This document shows, piece by piece, positions 37,164 to 49,679 of a DNA stretch of 64,000 bases. Numbering within the stretch: the stretch's first letter is position 1; the number at the start of each line of letters is the position of its first letter. The DNA is from Atrichornis clamosus (taxonomy: Eukaryota > Chordata > Aves > Passeriformes > Menuridae), in NCBI GenBank assembly GCA_013400975.1, contig WBMZ01011708.1:124001-188000 (forward strand). Reading direction: 5' to 3'. Below the pieces are notes generated by a model that saw only the letters and a list, made by a program, of their open reading frames with translations, ran no database searches and was not told the origin of the DNA. The position numbers were made by a program, and so were the translations under genes.

Positions 37164-39740
37164 CTGGCAAGACATCAAAGGGGTTGGGGGAAAAAAAACC
37201 TACTACCCTGCTTCTCCACTGATGTCATCCCTGGGCCTACAGGCTTTGGAGCTGGCCATGTATTCTCCAGGTGGGATACAGCTAAAGGCTATCAAAATGT
37301 TTTTGAGATGTGCAAAATTTGTAAATAAAAGCCAGCTCATTTCTCTGCTTTTTCACTTGCAGATGTCCTACCCCCACAGCTATAGTAACTTCTTGGTGAC
37401 CCCACTACAATGAGGAAGTTGCCATTAGTGCTTTGAGGTATTTTCCTTACTCCACAAGATTGGGCTTGCTCACTCCCTTTTTAATTTTTACAACATTAAT
37501 AGACCTCTTAGGAGTTTTTCACACTTAAATATCTTACTTTGTCAAACTAATTAGTGCTTTTTTAATCACTTTCACATCTCTGAGCATCCACATTCTGATA
37601 GGAGCTTAAGAGAGGAGTATAAAAGAATGGTTCCTTCTCTGATAAGCTTGAAGTTCATGAAAGCAGGTACTTTACAAACTGTACTGTAAGAACTTATAAA
37701 TGACATATATTGAATTGTTAACCCTTACATTGCACCCATATAATTATTACATCAGATCTTTCTTTGATCAACAATTCCTTTTGAATCTCTTCTTGAGAAT
37801 GTGTCTTACCTCAATCAAAGAATTGACAGCTCCTTTACACAATTTGTAAATTTCTCTGAAGTATTGAATCACAAGGACAAAGAGAATGACTTAAAGCAAC
37901 TTAGGTACACAAACAAGAGAAACAGCTGCTCCACGGAGCTGACTTTACAAACAACAGCCTTTTGTAAAGACCCTGGATTTCACCAGGATTATAGTACAGT
38001 GAGGCACTGTGATACACACTGGTAACATGCAGTGATAAAGCCTTACAGAACAAATTACTGAGTTAGCAAGTTACTATAGTAAGTTGAAATGAGGGTGTAT
38101 TTTAAATTTCTTATTACTATAAATGAATTTTAAGAGAGAATCTAACTAGGAATTATGACTCAAACCTTTGAGAGAGCATTGTATTTAATCTCCTAAGTGA
38201 ATCTGAAATCGTGACTTATTGTCTGTTAGGAAAGTAAATAAACTGCATGGGTTTTTTAAAATCTTATCTATTACTCTCAAACGTCTTTTCAATTTTAAAA
38301 TTAAATATTCTGGAATTGCAAAATGCTGCCTTTAGAAATGCATTTCAATGTACTAATAAGATAAGCTACTGATTACATTAGTCCAGGTGTTCAGAACTGC
38401 CTAGAAATATCCATGGAGCACGGCACTCTGCTGTATCATCATATTCTATCTTTTGTCTGGCTCGTTTTGTTTAACAGAACATTTGAATACTGTACAAAAA
38501 AAAAAAACTAACAAAAAAAGCTTCTATGTTTCACTTTATTTCATTCATTGCTGTTCTCATCCACAAAGAATTACAGTTTTTATCTGAAGGTGTTATGTGG
38601 GAGGTGATGAAGGGCCCAATGAACCTGCTTTATTCCCTTTCTTCCCACTTGTGGTAACAGGTCATATTGGAGCTTAGTCAGAGGAGGAATGTGAGCGGCC
38701 TCGCTTTAACAGGATAATTACAGTGCCATAGCTATGCTGATATAACTCCCCCATGTGGATCCTCTATTCGAAGGATAAAAAAATATTTTATTCTAGTATA
38801 ATTACTTTGCTTTTTAATTCTATCTGAGCAAATCCCTCCAAAGGGAAGCATATCAGGATATCTACAAAGTTTCATTTTGTCTTGTAGTCCAACTCTTCCA
38901 GGGGAAGCTGAGATGCTGGGACGGCCCTGACTCCATCTCACCCAGTCTCCCCTGAACTTCAGTCAAGGAAAAGCATGATCTGCCATCCAGTCTAGACAAA
39001 GAGCCCTCTCCACAGAGAAGGGGATTGAAAATGGGTTACCATGAAACATCTCAATAATACTGGAGAAGTAGAAGACACTGATAGATCTGTCTGTACAAGT
39101 TTCCCAGTGTAGAATGTGTTCTGGGCTTGCAAATAATTTCTCTAATTTCACTTTCTATATCAAAAAGACTTCATGCATTAAAAAATGCCAAAATAGGTTA
39201 ATTCATATAAGTGAAAAGAAACAGGTATATTCTATTACTTATTCTAGCCTTTCTTTCTTAGAAAGAGTGAAACTCCTCAGTGGTGTTAGATTAAAAAAAT
39301 CACTCTAACTCATCTAGAAATAGCATAAAAGGTTTTATATTGCTGCCATGATAAATAGTGTGGATAATGTGGAACTGCCTGATCATGCATCGTTCACTGA
39401 TCAAGAATGCATTTTGCATCATCATCATAGAAAGAAATTCTCGTTGTTAGTAGCAGAATCCCTATCACAGCCTGAATACAAACAGTTAAGCCTACAGCAC
39501 CTGAACTTTCCAAATCACCAAGACAGAACTATTTTTAGCTATAAAGCTATTTTGCACCATTTGATTTTTCTTAGGAGTGCAATTTTTGAAAAGAAAGTGG
39601 CTTGGTTACTTCTTTGCAGCTTTACACTTCAGTTACTCAAGTGTCACAGGTTTTAAAGACCATCTGAACTTCCCCTTGAAAGGTATGAAAATACTCCTGG
39701 ATGACTTCTAAACAATTGACTTAAGGGCAGACACTTAGCT
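37164..39740. other. AT-rich non-coding sequence, nothing recognised
   Basis: Unique-looking sequence with A12 at 38496-38507. The plus-strand open frame of 135 codons (37006-37413) has no recognisable domain and overlaps the minus-strand splice-like signals, so I do not call it a gene. Confidence 0.5.
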
Positions 39741-39785
39741 TGTGTAAATCAGTATCACTCCATTTAAGTTAATGGAACTACGCCA
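39741..39785. repeat. Likely ancient amniote repeat remnant
   Basis: The segment reads 'tgtgtaaatcagtatcactc' and continues with catttaagttaatggaactacgcc. It closely follows a pattern common in reptile and bird genomes, in which 'gtgtaaatca' is followed by an actcca-(t)tgaagtcaatgg-type half palindrome and 'ctacgcc'. This suggests an old CR1/L3- or MIR-like fragment. The family name was not assigned. Confidence 0.5.
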
Positions 39786-42471
39786 AGACACCAACTTTCA
39801 TCTGACATGGTCTGTTTTTTGCTTCCAACTACTCTTTCATGGAGTTAAGAGAACTAAAGGGTTTCACAAGAGATCTTCCTGGGTACGGACTGACCTCCTT
39901 GAGCCTGACTGAGGCTTTAAAATAGAACTTTAGCTGATGAACCAAACACTGCAGCACATTTCCTCCAACAACAGCAATCTGAAATAATGATCTATAGGCG
40001 CTTACTGCTGCCAGCACTTTTTAAATGTTTCCCCTTGTGCCTCAACAGTTGAAATCCCAGGAAGTTAAATTAGCTTGCAAATTTGACTGAATCAACACCT
40101 GCTCATTCTAAACACATTTTAACTACAGGAAGGAATTCTTCACTCTCATTTGGAGCAGCAAAAAAAGCCCTACCCAAGAACACAGAAATCATGGCCAATT
40201 TCAAGGCTCTGCTGGAATACAGAATTAAGCCATAGCCTGTCGTTGCTGTTCCATCCTGTTTTCCCTGGTTCCGCTACACAGGCAAACCTAGGCTAATAGT
40301 AAATTCATTATTTTCCACGTTTCTCTTGAAAAATAGTCAAATATACCCAAATATCTTCTCTAAAGCAATGTGAAACGAATTCAGAAATGGAAATTAATAT
40401 CACAGTATCATTAATAGTTTAGTTTCACTTTTGTTTTCTCATGTGCCTTTACAATGATACACGCAGTATCACGATATACTGAATGCAAAGCAGTGGGATA
40501 CATAGCATTCAAAACAAGCAAGTTTCTTCTGATGCTGTGAATTTTGTCAAAACTGGCTTTGACCTGGCTTTGCAACGATAAAATATTGTACGTAATATGC
40601 GTTACATCAGATTAAAATTATTTTAGAGAAGTTAAAAATATTTCACTTTTATTTTGCAACTATGAACCTGAAAATGTATTGCTATAGGAATTGATAAAAT
40701 TCTGAAAGACTTTTCAAATACTCCTAACTTTTACTGTGAGTTTATTGCATGTTTGTAAAGGAAGAAAAGAATGTTTACAGTGTAATGTTAATGTATGCAT
40801 TCCCTCTGTTCAGAAGAACCAAAACCAAGACTGAAATCTTGATGACTTAGGAACTCATGGAAGAAATGGAGAAATTCAGATTTACAGACCTGTTGTGAAG
40901 TTGCTGCTGTGCCTCTCTACATGTGCTCAGCTGGGGTTGTTACATGAGAACAGCAGCTAAGCCACAAAACCATGGCTGGAATCATGGAGGGAAGGAATCA
41001 GCACTAATAGCTCCTTTGTACCTAGGAAGTGCCAGAGCAAATAGGACTGTGACAGTTTTAATATCAATCTGTCCCTCATTAATATGTATTTGTAGCTATG
41101 AACACTTTAAAAAGAGATAAAAACTGAATTTCCAGCTAAAATGTTGGGAAAGCAGATCTCCTGTTTGCCAGACAGACCTAGCTGCCATCATTTCAGGTCA
41201 TATTTGGGCAGCTGCATTTGAAATGCCAGAGCAAACCCCAGGAAAGAGACCACACATGCAAAAAATAGTTGCAAGTGTTTTAAATGCATTGTGTATTCAT
41301 TTGTCGTGCGTAAGTAGTATACATCATGTGTGTTCTCATTGCTAACTTAGGAAACTGTACGGCATCCCTTAAACCCAACACTCAGATGAGGGCAGTGCTC
41401 CCTGACACACACAGCAATCATTCTGTCACTGTGGAGCCTCAGCACCACAGATTCCAGGAACACACCACTGGACCCCTCACAACCACCAACACATACCTAA
41501 CCGGATTCACAGAAGCACCTCATCTTGAAAACAGTCCCTTGGTTTTAAAGTGATTCACTGCGGTGAACATTGTTAGCAGCCTTTATCAGTGCATCACCAT
41601 CTCTCACCTAGCAGTAGAGAAGTCATCCTCCATGGAAATGAATGACAGGAAAGAATGACACACTTATACACACAGGGAAACCAAAAAATTAAGAGGGGAC
41701 AAAAAATGATAAACAGATCTTAACTGAAGATAACTTTTAGTTATTGATAATAAATATCTCAAGCTTCTTTACTGAAGTTTTATCAAGGGAGTGACACATT
41801 CATAATTATGATACAAATATATCCTGCATATATCCATAGCTTATGCAATATTTTTACTGGAAATTTCCCTGCTGCTTTAATTTTGTGCCAGCTCTTTATG
41901 GAGCCCTGTACTAACTACTGTCAAGGGAACTGTTTGTATTTAGTTCCATGTAGAGGAGGCTGAGGATTACACTAAGACTTTAAGAACAGAAGAGATAACA
42001 AAGAAAAAAGGCAATAAAGAAGAGACATTGCAAAAAATAGAACATCAATAATCTTGTAGTTCTCAACCTTTTAAATCAGTCAAATAAGGATGACAGTGAT
42101 TTAATATATTCTAAGATCAACAAGAAGTGAATTTTGGAAGGCTGCACCTTACAGAACTACAACAGTCACTTTTTGTGAAGGCTTTTATAGTCCATGGCAA
42201 GTTTCTGAAACAATTTAATGAGCAATAAACAAAAGTCCAGTGTTTCTGAGTTTTGGACTGTGTCACAGCAGCTAACACTGTGTTAGGTACTGCAATGCCT
42301 GGGAAGTACAGTCACAGGACTAGTATAAAATCTCACTGTGCTAGTAAATAGGCTTATGTTGATGATGCATTACATCAAGAATTACCAGTCGGAGTGAACA
42401 GAAACTTCTGATCAAATATCATAACAGCAGTAGAAATAAATAAGAGGAAGCATGTACCTTTACTTTTACAG
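39786..42471. other. AT-rich non-coding sequence, nothing recognised
   Basis: No repeat family, gene or RNA was recognised. Open frames are all short (75 codons or fewer). Confidence 0.5.
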
Positions 42472-42574
42472 GCCGCAGCTGCAGCACAGCATCACCCCGT
42501 CCCATCACCCCGTCCCATCACGCTGCTAACTGCAGCATTACACAAGTACACCGCAGACACGGAACCTCTCCACC
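42472..42574 (+). other. Candidate 103-nt GC-rich exon (low confidence)
   Basis: A good acceptor (catgtacctttacttttaca then g, AG at 42470-42471) and a donor, CACC|GTGAGTATC, bracket 103 nt. The segment is far richer in G+C and CpG than its surroundings, and two of its three frames are open throughout. Frame 1 begins with a run of Ala. The segment includes two perfect copies of the 13-mer catcaccccgtcc (42490-42515). That duplication would shift the frame in coding sequence, which argues for a non-coding transcript or chance. Confidence 0.2.
42490..42515 (+). repeat. 13-bp tandem duplication
   Basis: Two perfect adjacent copies of catcaccccgtcc, with a third partial start (catcac). This is a recent-looking small duplication in a GC-rich island. 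Confidence 0.95.
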
Positions 42575-44057
42575 GTGAGTATCAGAAACAATGTTTAACC
42601 CTCCACAATAAAACATACTGGTCTTCCCTGACAGGTTTTTGAAGGCATCAAACCCTCAAAACACTTAATCCCCCAAGTAATCTGCTGCCTAAGTCAAGAC
42701 CAGAGAGCAGTGCAAATCTCTTCCTAGTCAGAGGAACCCATCAGATGATCCCACAAAAGATCCTGTTGCCCACAAAAAAAAATCACCTGGCCAGTGATGC
42801 ACACTGACTCAGATGATTCAGGGAGGGCACTTAATCTGTGCAGGTTTCTTGGACAATAAAAGCTTGCTGGGTTTACTATGCCAGCACAACAGATTTAGTA
42901 AAGAGTCACAGTGCCTCTGCCCTCTGCTGCCAATTTTCAATCCCATAGTGTAGCCATTTCCATTGAAACACATGAAACTTGAGAACTGTGGGAGACAAAA
43001 AATGTGCAGTGTAAGGATGCCAAACAGTGCCAGGGGTCAGAGGGGTCTCCTAGATACTCTTGTGACAAATACAGGGGATCTAAGCTGGCATTAGATTTGC
43101 AGTGCTTGAGACAAAAGACAACTAAATCCCAAATAACAATTCCAGTCATGGAAGTAAAAGAGGGAAGACAGAGTTAGAGAGAGAATAGTGACATGATGGA
43201 GTGACAACTTGCTCTGGAAAGAGGGAAGGGAGTGTCAAAACTGACACAGGAGCTGTAAGCCTGAATGACAGGGGAGATGCTGAAACCACTGATGGACAAG
43301 TGAGAATAGATGTCAGGAAAATGAGGTGCACCTGTGAAGGAGAGTTAGATCTAAGCCAGCCTATGGAATGCAGCTCAAACAGAACAAGGGCATGGGACAG
43401 GTAAGACCATGTTAAGACCTAAGGCAGGAAGGCCTTCTCCAGGGACCAAGGGGGAGAGGAACAGAAATAGACTCAGAAGTAGGAGGAAAATTTTGATATC
43501 TATTCAGAGAAGTGCTAAAAGCAGAAGTTATATTTTTCTGTCCTGACTTATTAAATCCATTATAGATAACCTTATTTAAAGATTGCAGTTTTGCCATGTA
43601 CTGAATTCTTATCAAAATTATTTTGGGATAGACAGATATTAGGTAACTCACAGTGAAGTCCCATATAGAAATGTACTTGATACATCATAACATATTAGCC
43701 CTGAGATACTGTCTAGACAGTGATCTAGGCACACTGACCTTGGATGTCTTAGCTGATGCTCCAAAGGCATGTATAGTTAATTCTGAATTTGACCTTGGGA
43801 GGCCTAAACCCTGATATGGTGGATGCCTGGGACAAAAAATAGAGGTGCTGCATCTGTATCATATTTTGGAAAGTGACTGAAAAGTAGATGGCAGTAATCG
43901 AATTCTAGCAGTATGGGGTTCAGTGCCCATATCTCTCATTGCAAATACAAATCTTGAGGATAGACAATTGTTCAGCTGTGGAGTTCATGCTAGACAAACA
44001 ATAGAAAAGGAGGAGGAATCCCAAGAAACATGAATCACAGCAGGGGTGAGATAACAC
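42575..44057. other. Non-coding sequence, nothing recognised
   Basis: Unique-looking sequence, somewhat purine-rich on the plus strand at about 43145-43470. The small open frames there occur on both strands and look accidental. No internal retroviral region was seen next to the LTR that follows. Confidence 0.5.
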
Positions 44058-44358
44058 TGTGGGAGGAAGTTGTTAATGAAAATTCTTTCTGCAAGAGATT
44101 GGAATGATTGATGTCTTGAGACAATTTGGGATGCATGTGTGTGGGGGAAGAGACAGGTTGGGCCTTGCCCTGGTGAGGCACTGCTCTGCTCCACACAGCC
44201 CACCCTTCAGAGCCTGTATCCCGGCCCAGCAATGGCCACCGAACCCTGGCACACCAGAGGCAATGCTACACGCCCGCCTCTGGAGCTCCTAATCACGCTT
44301 GTGAGTGGCCAAATGACCAGAATTCCCCCCTGGGGGAAGGGCCCAGGAAGGCCCTGGG

Positions 44359-44367
44359 GTATTTAAG
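44359..44367 (+). promoter_or_regulatory. TATA-like box of the LTR
   Basis: The sequence gtatttaag follows a GC-rich U3-like stretch and precedes the putative transcription start by a plausible distance. Its function is inferred only from its place in the LTR. Confidence 0.5.
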
Positions 44368-44664
44368 GCCGAACATGAGGCCATCACATGATCTGGACCT
44401 TACCTACTCTTGGAATTTCTACCTGAACACCACTGGAACCCAGGAGTTGGTAGCTATATGTGTGTTCTTCTATATATTTTCTAGTTTTCTCTCTTTCTTC
44501 TTCTCCTAATTCCCTCATCTCAGAATTTTTGAGTAACTTAAAATCGAATGAGCTTAGAGTTCACAAAGTTGAATGGGCTCAGGTAATGCTTTGAGAAGTG
44601 TTTTATGTTGACTGGATTTTGTACTAAATCTTTTGCCAAAGTTCTTTGATTTTCTAAAGTTGCC

Positions 44665-44670
44665 AGTAAA
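44665..44670 (+). terminator. Polyadenylation-type signal of the LTR
   Basis: AGTAAA is a known variant of AATAAA. Here it is followed within about 20 bp by a GT-rich run (tttcttgtggttttg), as expected at the R/U5 boundary. Confidence 0.45.
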
Positions 44671-44750
44671 GTTTCTTGTGGTTTTGACCTCCTGACAATA
44701 TTCTGTCAGTATTTCTCCTGTGCATCCAATTCAGAGAACGTGAACAACCA

Positions 44751-45825
44751 TAAGCCCTTTAAAAAGCCTTGCTGAGCAAGGGGGCCTTACACTGTTCCAA
44801 TACCTCTGCCTTACAGTTGAAAATAAATTCCCTCCTAACTTGTATTCATTGCTTGCCTGACATGTGTTTAGTTTTACTTTTTGCTTTGTTCTTTCTCAAG
44901 TGTTAAAAGGAAAAAGAAGAATACCTGAAGTCCAGTGAACATAAAATGTGATATGCAAGTCTGAGATCTTACCTTCAAAGACTAACACACAGAAGACAAA
45001 TATGGGTTAGCTGGAAGAGTGTTAGAAGACTAAGGTAAGCGGGCGTTTGATGAGGAAGGCTCATCAAAACCTATCTTAAAGTTCAATAGGAAGTCTCTCC
45101 CTGCTATCACTAAATGACTGCTCCAGAATGTTGGACTGCTAGACACCTCCTTTGAATCTCCACCCTGGAATTTCTCAAGGCCTTTAAGATCCAAAAATCC
45201 TTCAAAAAATCGAACAGATTAAATACTAACAGTTCTCACTTAATCCCAACAGTTGCTAACCTCCATGATGTAGCTGTCTTCACTGGTTAGTTTATCTTTC
45301 CCTTTCAAATATTACCCCAACAGTCTCTTTTAAGCTATTATTTATCTATGCAGCCTGAGGTTCATCCTAATAGCTTTTCTGCTTACATGGAAATAAATAA
45401 ATTCTAGATATGCTAGCAATCAGTATTTTCAATTTACTTCACCAACTGATTTCCTAAATTCCTTTTTTTTTTCTTTTGCATGTCTTTAAAGTGAAGCAAT
45501 AGACTCATCTCTTAACCTCAAATCTAACTGAATTATTAATCAGGCCATCAAAGTTGTTTACAGTTCTTTGTGTTTTGCATTTTTAACGACTGATCTTCTA
45601 CAACATACTCATTACTTCCAAAAGCTTTACTGGTGAGAAAACCTATGCAAAAGTGTGTCTGGGTCCCACCATTACTTGCAGTATTTTTCTTCCCATCAAC
45701 ACTTTGAAACTACGTAATTCTGGGGAACATTTCTTCTTGTAAAAGTGACATAGACTTTACATATCTAAGCCTGATACTTGCCCTATGGTGGCTGGAAAGG
45801 TGACATGAGATTTCTTTTTTGTTTC
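44751..45825. other. AT-rich non-coding sequence, nothing recognised
   Basis: Unique-looking sequence with no recognised gene or repeat. A small perfect 6-bp hairpin (ccttgc/gcaagg) occurs near 44768-44782. Confidence 0.5.
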
Positions 45826-46481
45826 TTTTTTTAATAAGGATGAGAAGAGATAAAAAAGGAAGAGAAGTAGAAAAGAAAGGCAAGAGCAAAGCAAGGACAA
45901 TGTCAGAACAGCTGTTGAGAAAAACAGGCAGAGGAATCAGTAAGTAAAAAGAATGCGATAAAAGAACATTTAAGTAAGATTTCTACCTGGTGTTTGTTTC
46001 AGGACTAGAAGGGAGCGAGTTTCTCCCGTAATTCTCTGTACTTCAAAGGCTGTTAAAATCAATATACAGGGGAAGAGAAGATACCTCAGACGGTACAATA
46101 TTTAGACAAAGTGTTCTACAAATTCTTGGCCCATTTAACAAAAGCGTACTAAGGCTCTGACTTGAGGCAATCCTAAAAGTCAGGCTTACTCAACTCTGTG
46201 GTACCAGCCCAGCAGGATGACACTCCTGTAGGTTGGGAGAACACAGCTTTGCCTTAGTGACTGCTACTAAATATCCCACCTGCTCTTGAGGAGACTTTCC
46301 CAGAGGGCACTACTTGCTACCCAGAACACAAGGATTTTTAGGCAGTGTGTGATTACTTAATACAGGGATGCTTGCATTCTACCAGTCATATAGTTAGGTG
46401 GATCTAGACTGTGATGAGCTTTGGCTTTAGCCCACGACCTGGCTTAATCTCAAGTATAAACATAACCTTAGAGTGGAAGCT

Positions 46482-46520
46482 GAGAAAATCAAATAAGAGA
46501 AAATCAAATAAGAGAAAATC
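46482..46520 (+). repeat. 15-bp tandem repeat, about 2.6 copies
   Basis: The unit gagaaaatcaaataa is present twice perfectly (46482-46511) and a third copy begins (gagaaaatc). This indicates replication slippage or a local duplication. Confidence 0.95.
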
Positions 46521-46745
46521 TTATGTAGATATATTAGAGGTTGTATAAGTAGGACAAAAGACAGAGCTCAATAGAAAAAAAAAGAGAAAATAAGCTGATT
46601 ATTAAAGAAGAGAAATTTGGAGCCAGCAGACCATGAACAAAGGAAAGCTCTCAAAAGTCCCACATGACAATGACTATGACTGTAAGTGAGGGAACTGATC
46701 CAGAACTACAAATAAAATGAAAAGAAGCAAGATGAGGCAAGGTGC

Positions 46746-46767
46746 AAAGCTAAATAAAAGCTAAATA
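46746..46767 (+). repeat. 11-bp tandem duplication
   Basis: Two perfect adjacent copies of aaagctaaata. Confidence 0.95.
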
Positions 46768-46965
46768 ACAAAAAGTGAAGGGAAATGGCAAAGAACAGAG
46801 AGTTCCAAGAGTCAAACTCATTGAGGAACAAAGAAAGAAAAAGACAGCTGAAGCTACAAAAGGACCCTGAAATGTAAGGAAGCCATCATTATTTACCAGT
46901 GTCTGAGAAGGGATAGAAAAAGAAATGAAAATGATGCCTGACCTACTGTGAGAAACAGAGATCAT

Positions 46966-49679
46966 ATTAATTTTAAAAGAAAGGAATTATCTGGCTGTAG
47001 ATAGACAGTGTACTAAAAGGACAGGTACAATTCATCTTACATAGACCTTGCTATGAGTATATCTAAATGGAGGTACTATTGCATCTATCTAGTGCAATAG
47101 CACCAGGCAACTAATTTAACCATGTATTTTAGGGTGAGTATTATAAGACAATCTCAGATCTCTAGAAGAAAAACCAATCTGAGCTTGCTATAGTCTGCTT
47201 TATACATCTGTCTGTAGATACACCATTTAATCAGATTTGTCTCAAATATTAATTTCTATACAAATGAGTTTCATAAAAATACAGTTAAGTGACATATTTT
47301 TGAGAGGAATAATGATGATTCCTCCTTCTCCATCAGAAGGTAAAATACTTCTAGTTTCAGAAAAGATAAAAAAGTATATTTCAAATATCAGATTCTGAAA
47401 GTGAAATAGACTGCAATCGACTATTCCCATTTCTAAATGAGAAAAGTAGTGTTAGTTATAGCAAAAAAAGCAGCATAACATTTTTGTTTACTTTTTCATT
47501 TTAAATAATGTAATTTGTTAGTTCCAGCACAATCCCAGTAACAGGTATTTACATTAAAAGTACGAAGCTAAATTGCTAGCATAGGCAGATACAAGTCCCA
47601 CAAAGTCATGTAAAAACAGATCTCTGCACACTCCCTATGGAACACCTCAACTGGATGGCACCTCTTTTAAGTCAATACCCTGTGCACAGAGCACGGTAGG
47701 ATGTTCTGAACTTCTCAGCATAGCGGGGAGAGCGAGATTTTTCATTAGATTCCTTCATAATTTTTCTTAGCCCTTGCTTCTCCTAAGCTGCCTGAAAGAC
47801 CTACACCTATCTAAGTAGGTGAGTAAAACATAAATTCTCTCTTTTTTGAGATCAAGCCTCTCTCACAAGCCAGGTAGTTCACACCATGCACTTGAGTTTC
47901 TACATCTGCACTACCACAAGACAATAAAAATAGTCTAAGTGTGAATCTACATGTCACTGAACACTACAAAACGACTCGCTTTCACCAGTTTTCATTTCTT
48001 ACTTCACAGAACATAGACCAATCTCCAAGTCAAATTAAAATTTATGTGTGTTTTATCCTTTGTCTTTGCACAGAAATCTTCATGTCACCCACTCTCCACA
48101 GGTACAGCTCATTCTTATGACTCAAAACACAGACATTACATGTATATTGCTAATATCAAGTCCAAAACTTACACAGGTACTTTAGAAAAATTAATTTTAA
48201 ATAAGATGTAACATGTGTTTCAGAATATTCATGGCAGACTTTTATGCAGAATTCAGGTGCAAAACCCTACTCCCTTTGCTCCAAGTTCTGTGATAGATGT
48301 GTATTTTATCTGTCTATTGTATGGTGCAGCAGAATGATAATTCTTCATGTGGCTGTAAGAGCCCCAAGGAGTTACAAACACAGCCACGGTCAGAATGAGG
48401 TCAGGTTATTCCACATCCCTTTTCTCTGGTACAGCAGCAGGAGGAAAACCATATGGCATAACAGACATTAAGTCATATTGCTTGTTCTAAACATAGTTTT
48501 CTATTTCTGCCACATGTGGAAAGTTCCATGTGTAATAAATGTCAAGAGCCCTTGCACTGCCCCAAATTTTTGAAAATTCTTCCACTTGTTCAGGCAGCTG
48601 AAGCAGGAGGGACATAGACCGGCGCCTGTGCACTCTGACACAAAAGCACCCAAAGACTTGTATTTTTCTTCAGAAGGATGTAAAGAAATGAACTTACTCA
48701 TTATAATCAGATGTGAAGCGCCTCGAGCTTTTTATTGACACCATTGATCACATAACCATAATAAGCTAAGATGGCCACATTTGGGCTCCTTTTCTCATTG
48801 CATGTTATGAGCGAAGCCTGAAATCACCGTGAAGATCCCGCTTGGTGCCAGAAATGGTTCAAGGGCAGGCTGAGGCGCAGGTGTTTTTTCTGTGTCGTCC
48901 CCAGCTCAGCCATCCTGAGCAGGCCTGGTGAGGCAGCACGGTGCCAGGCACTGCCAGGTAACCTCACCACAGGCTCTGCACTTGGATTCACAGGCTACAC
49001 GGATGGGAAGCAGGCATTGTGCAATATGCAGAGATCCTTTGGACACACGGGAACAGACACAGCTTAGAAGTAAATTATGGCAGACGCGACACGGATTTGT
49101 AAGAGACAGGGTGTGAGAATCTTCTTCAGCATTCCAGTACTGAACTTAGAGGGAGTGTTTCAACTTGTACTAAAAACTGCTTATAGAGAGCTAGGATCAC
49201 AAGCCCATTTATCATTATAGTGGCAAGTGCTCCCTTTGCATTCAAAAGGAATGGGGGGAGTCTCACCCAAAAATGTGCCGTGCCTTCTGCAGCGTCCTCT
49301 GGGACAGCATGGTCCTTTACTCTTACTCGGAAAAATGCCTTAAACTCCTTTCATATTATATATGCTTCACTGGCAGCCTTACACAGTCATTCAAGAGGAA
49401 AGAAAAATAATGGATAATTAAAAGGATTGTCATATATTTCTTTAAAAATGGTTATATATATGCATACATCTTCAGCATACTTTTATTGGAAATATCATTA
49501 ATAAAATCAAGACTTACTGATGGAACTCCACCCTAAGGTGAAATTTTCATTCACTTCAACAGTATATCTGCCTGAGGAAGGCCACAGGATTTGGATTCGA
49601 TATAAATAAAGCTATAAAATATTCCCTCACCCAAATAAAACTGTAAAAGAGCTGCTACTCTACCACCATAGCACTGTAT
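46966..49679. other. Mostly AT-rich non-coding sequence with a CpG-containing patch at about 48790-49110
   Basis: No gene or repeat family was recognised. The patch at about 48790-49110 is visibly richer in G+C and has scattered CpGs (gagcgaagc, gatcccgc, gaggcgcag, gtcgtcc). It yields a 62-codon open frame (plus, 48928-49116) with no recognisable motif. Confidence 0.45.

Larger units (their letters stand above)
44058..44750 (+). mobile_element. LTR of an avian endogenous retrovirus (ERVL-like), probably solo
   Basis: The block of about 690 bp has LTR organisation. A GC-rich U3-like part (about 44150-44358) leads to a TATA-like gtatttaag at about 44359-44367. Next come a C/T-rich leader around 44470-44520 and the segment 'cacaaagttgaatgggctca', which I associate with bird ERVL-type LTRs. 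An AGTAAA polyadenylation-type signal lies at 44665-44670, followed by a GT-rich stretch and an end near 'gagaacgtgaacaacca'. TG...CA ends are possible at 44058 and 44746 or 44750, but I could not find a matching target-site duplication, so both boundaries are approximate. No gag, pol or env sequence adjoins it, hence the solo call. The open frames of 62-75 codons inside are not meaningful. Confidence 0.65.
45826..46965 (+). repeat. Purine-rich, T-poor region with small tandem duplications
   Basis: Two sub-blocks, about 45835-45960 and 46480-46960, are rich in A and G on the plus strand, for example 'gagaagagataaaaaaggaa' and 'caaagaaagaaaaagacagc'. The region between them is ordinary. Within the second block are a 15-bp and an 11-bp tandem duplication. 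This looks like decayed purine-rich low-complexity DNA. Minus-strand Ser/Phe/Leu-rich open frames are composition artefacts. Confidence 0.6.

Noticed and set aside
37006..37413. 135-codon plus-strand open frame
   Set aside because: No recognisable domain, and the better gene-like signal at this place (the splice pair) is on the opposite strand.
47771..47818. Acceptor-donor pair (ttttcttag ... GTAG|GTGAGT) as a plus-strand exon
   Set aside because: All three frames contain a stop, and the donor and acceptor are ordinary in strength.
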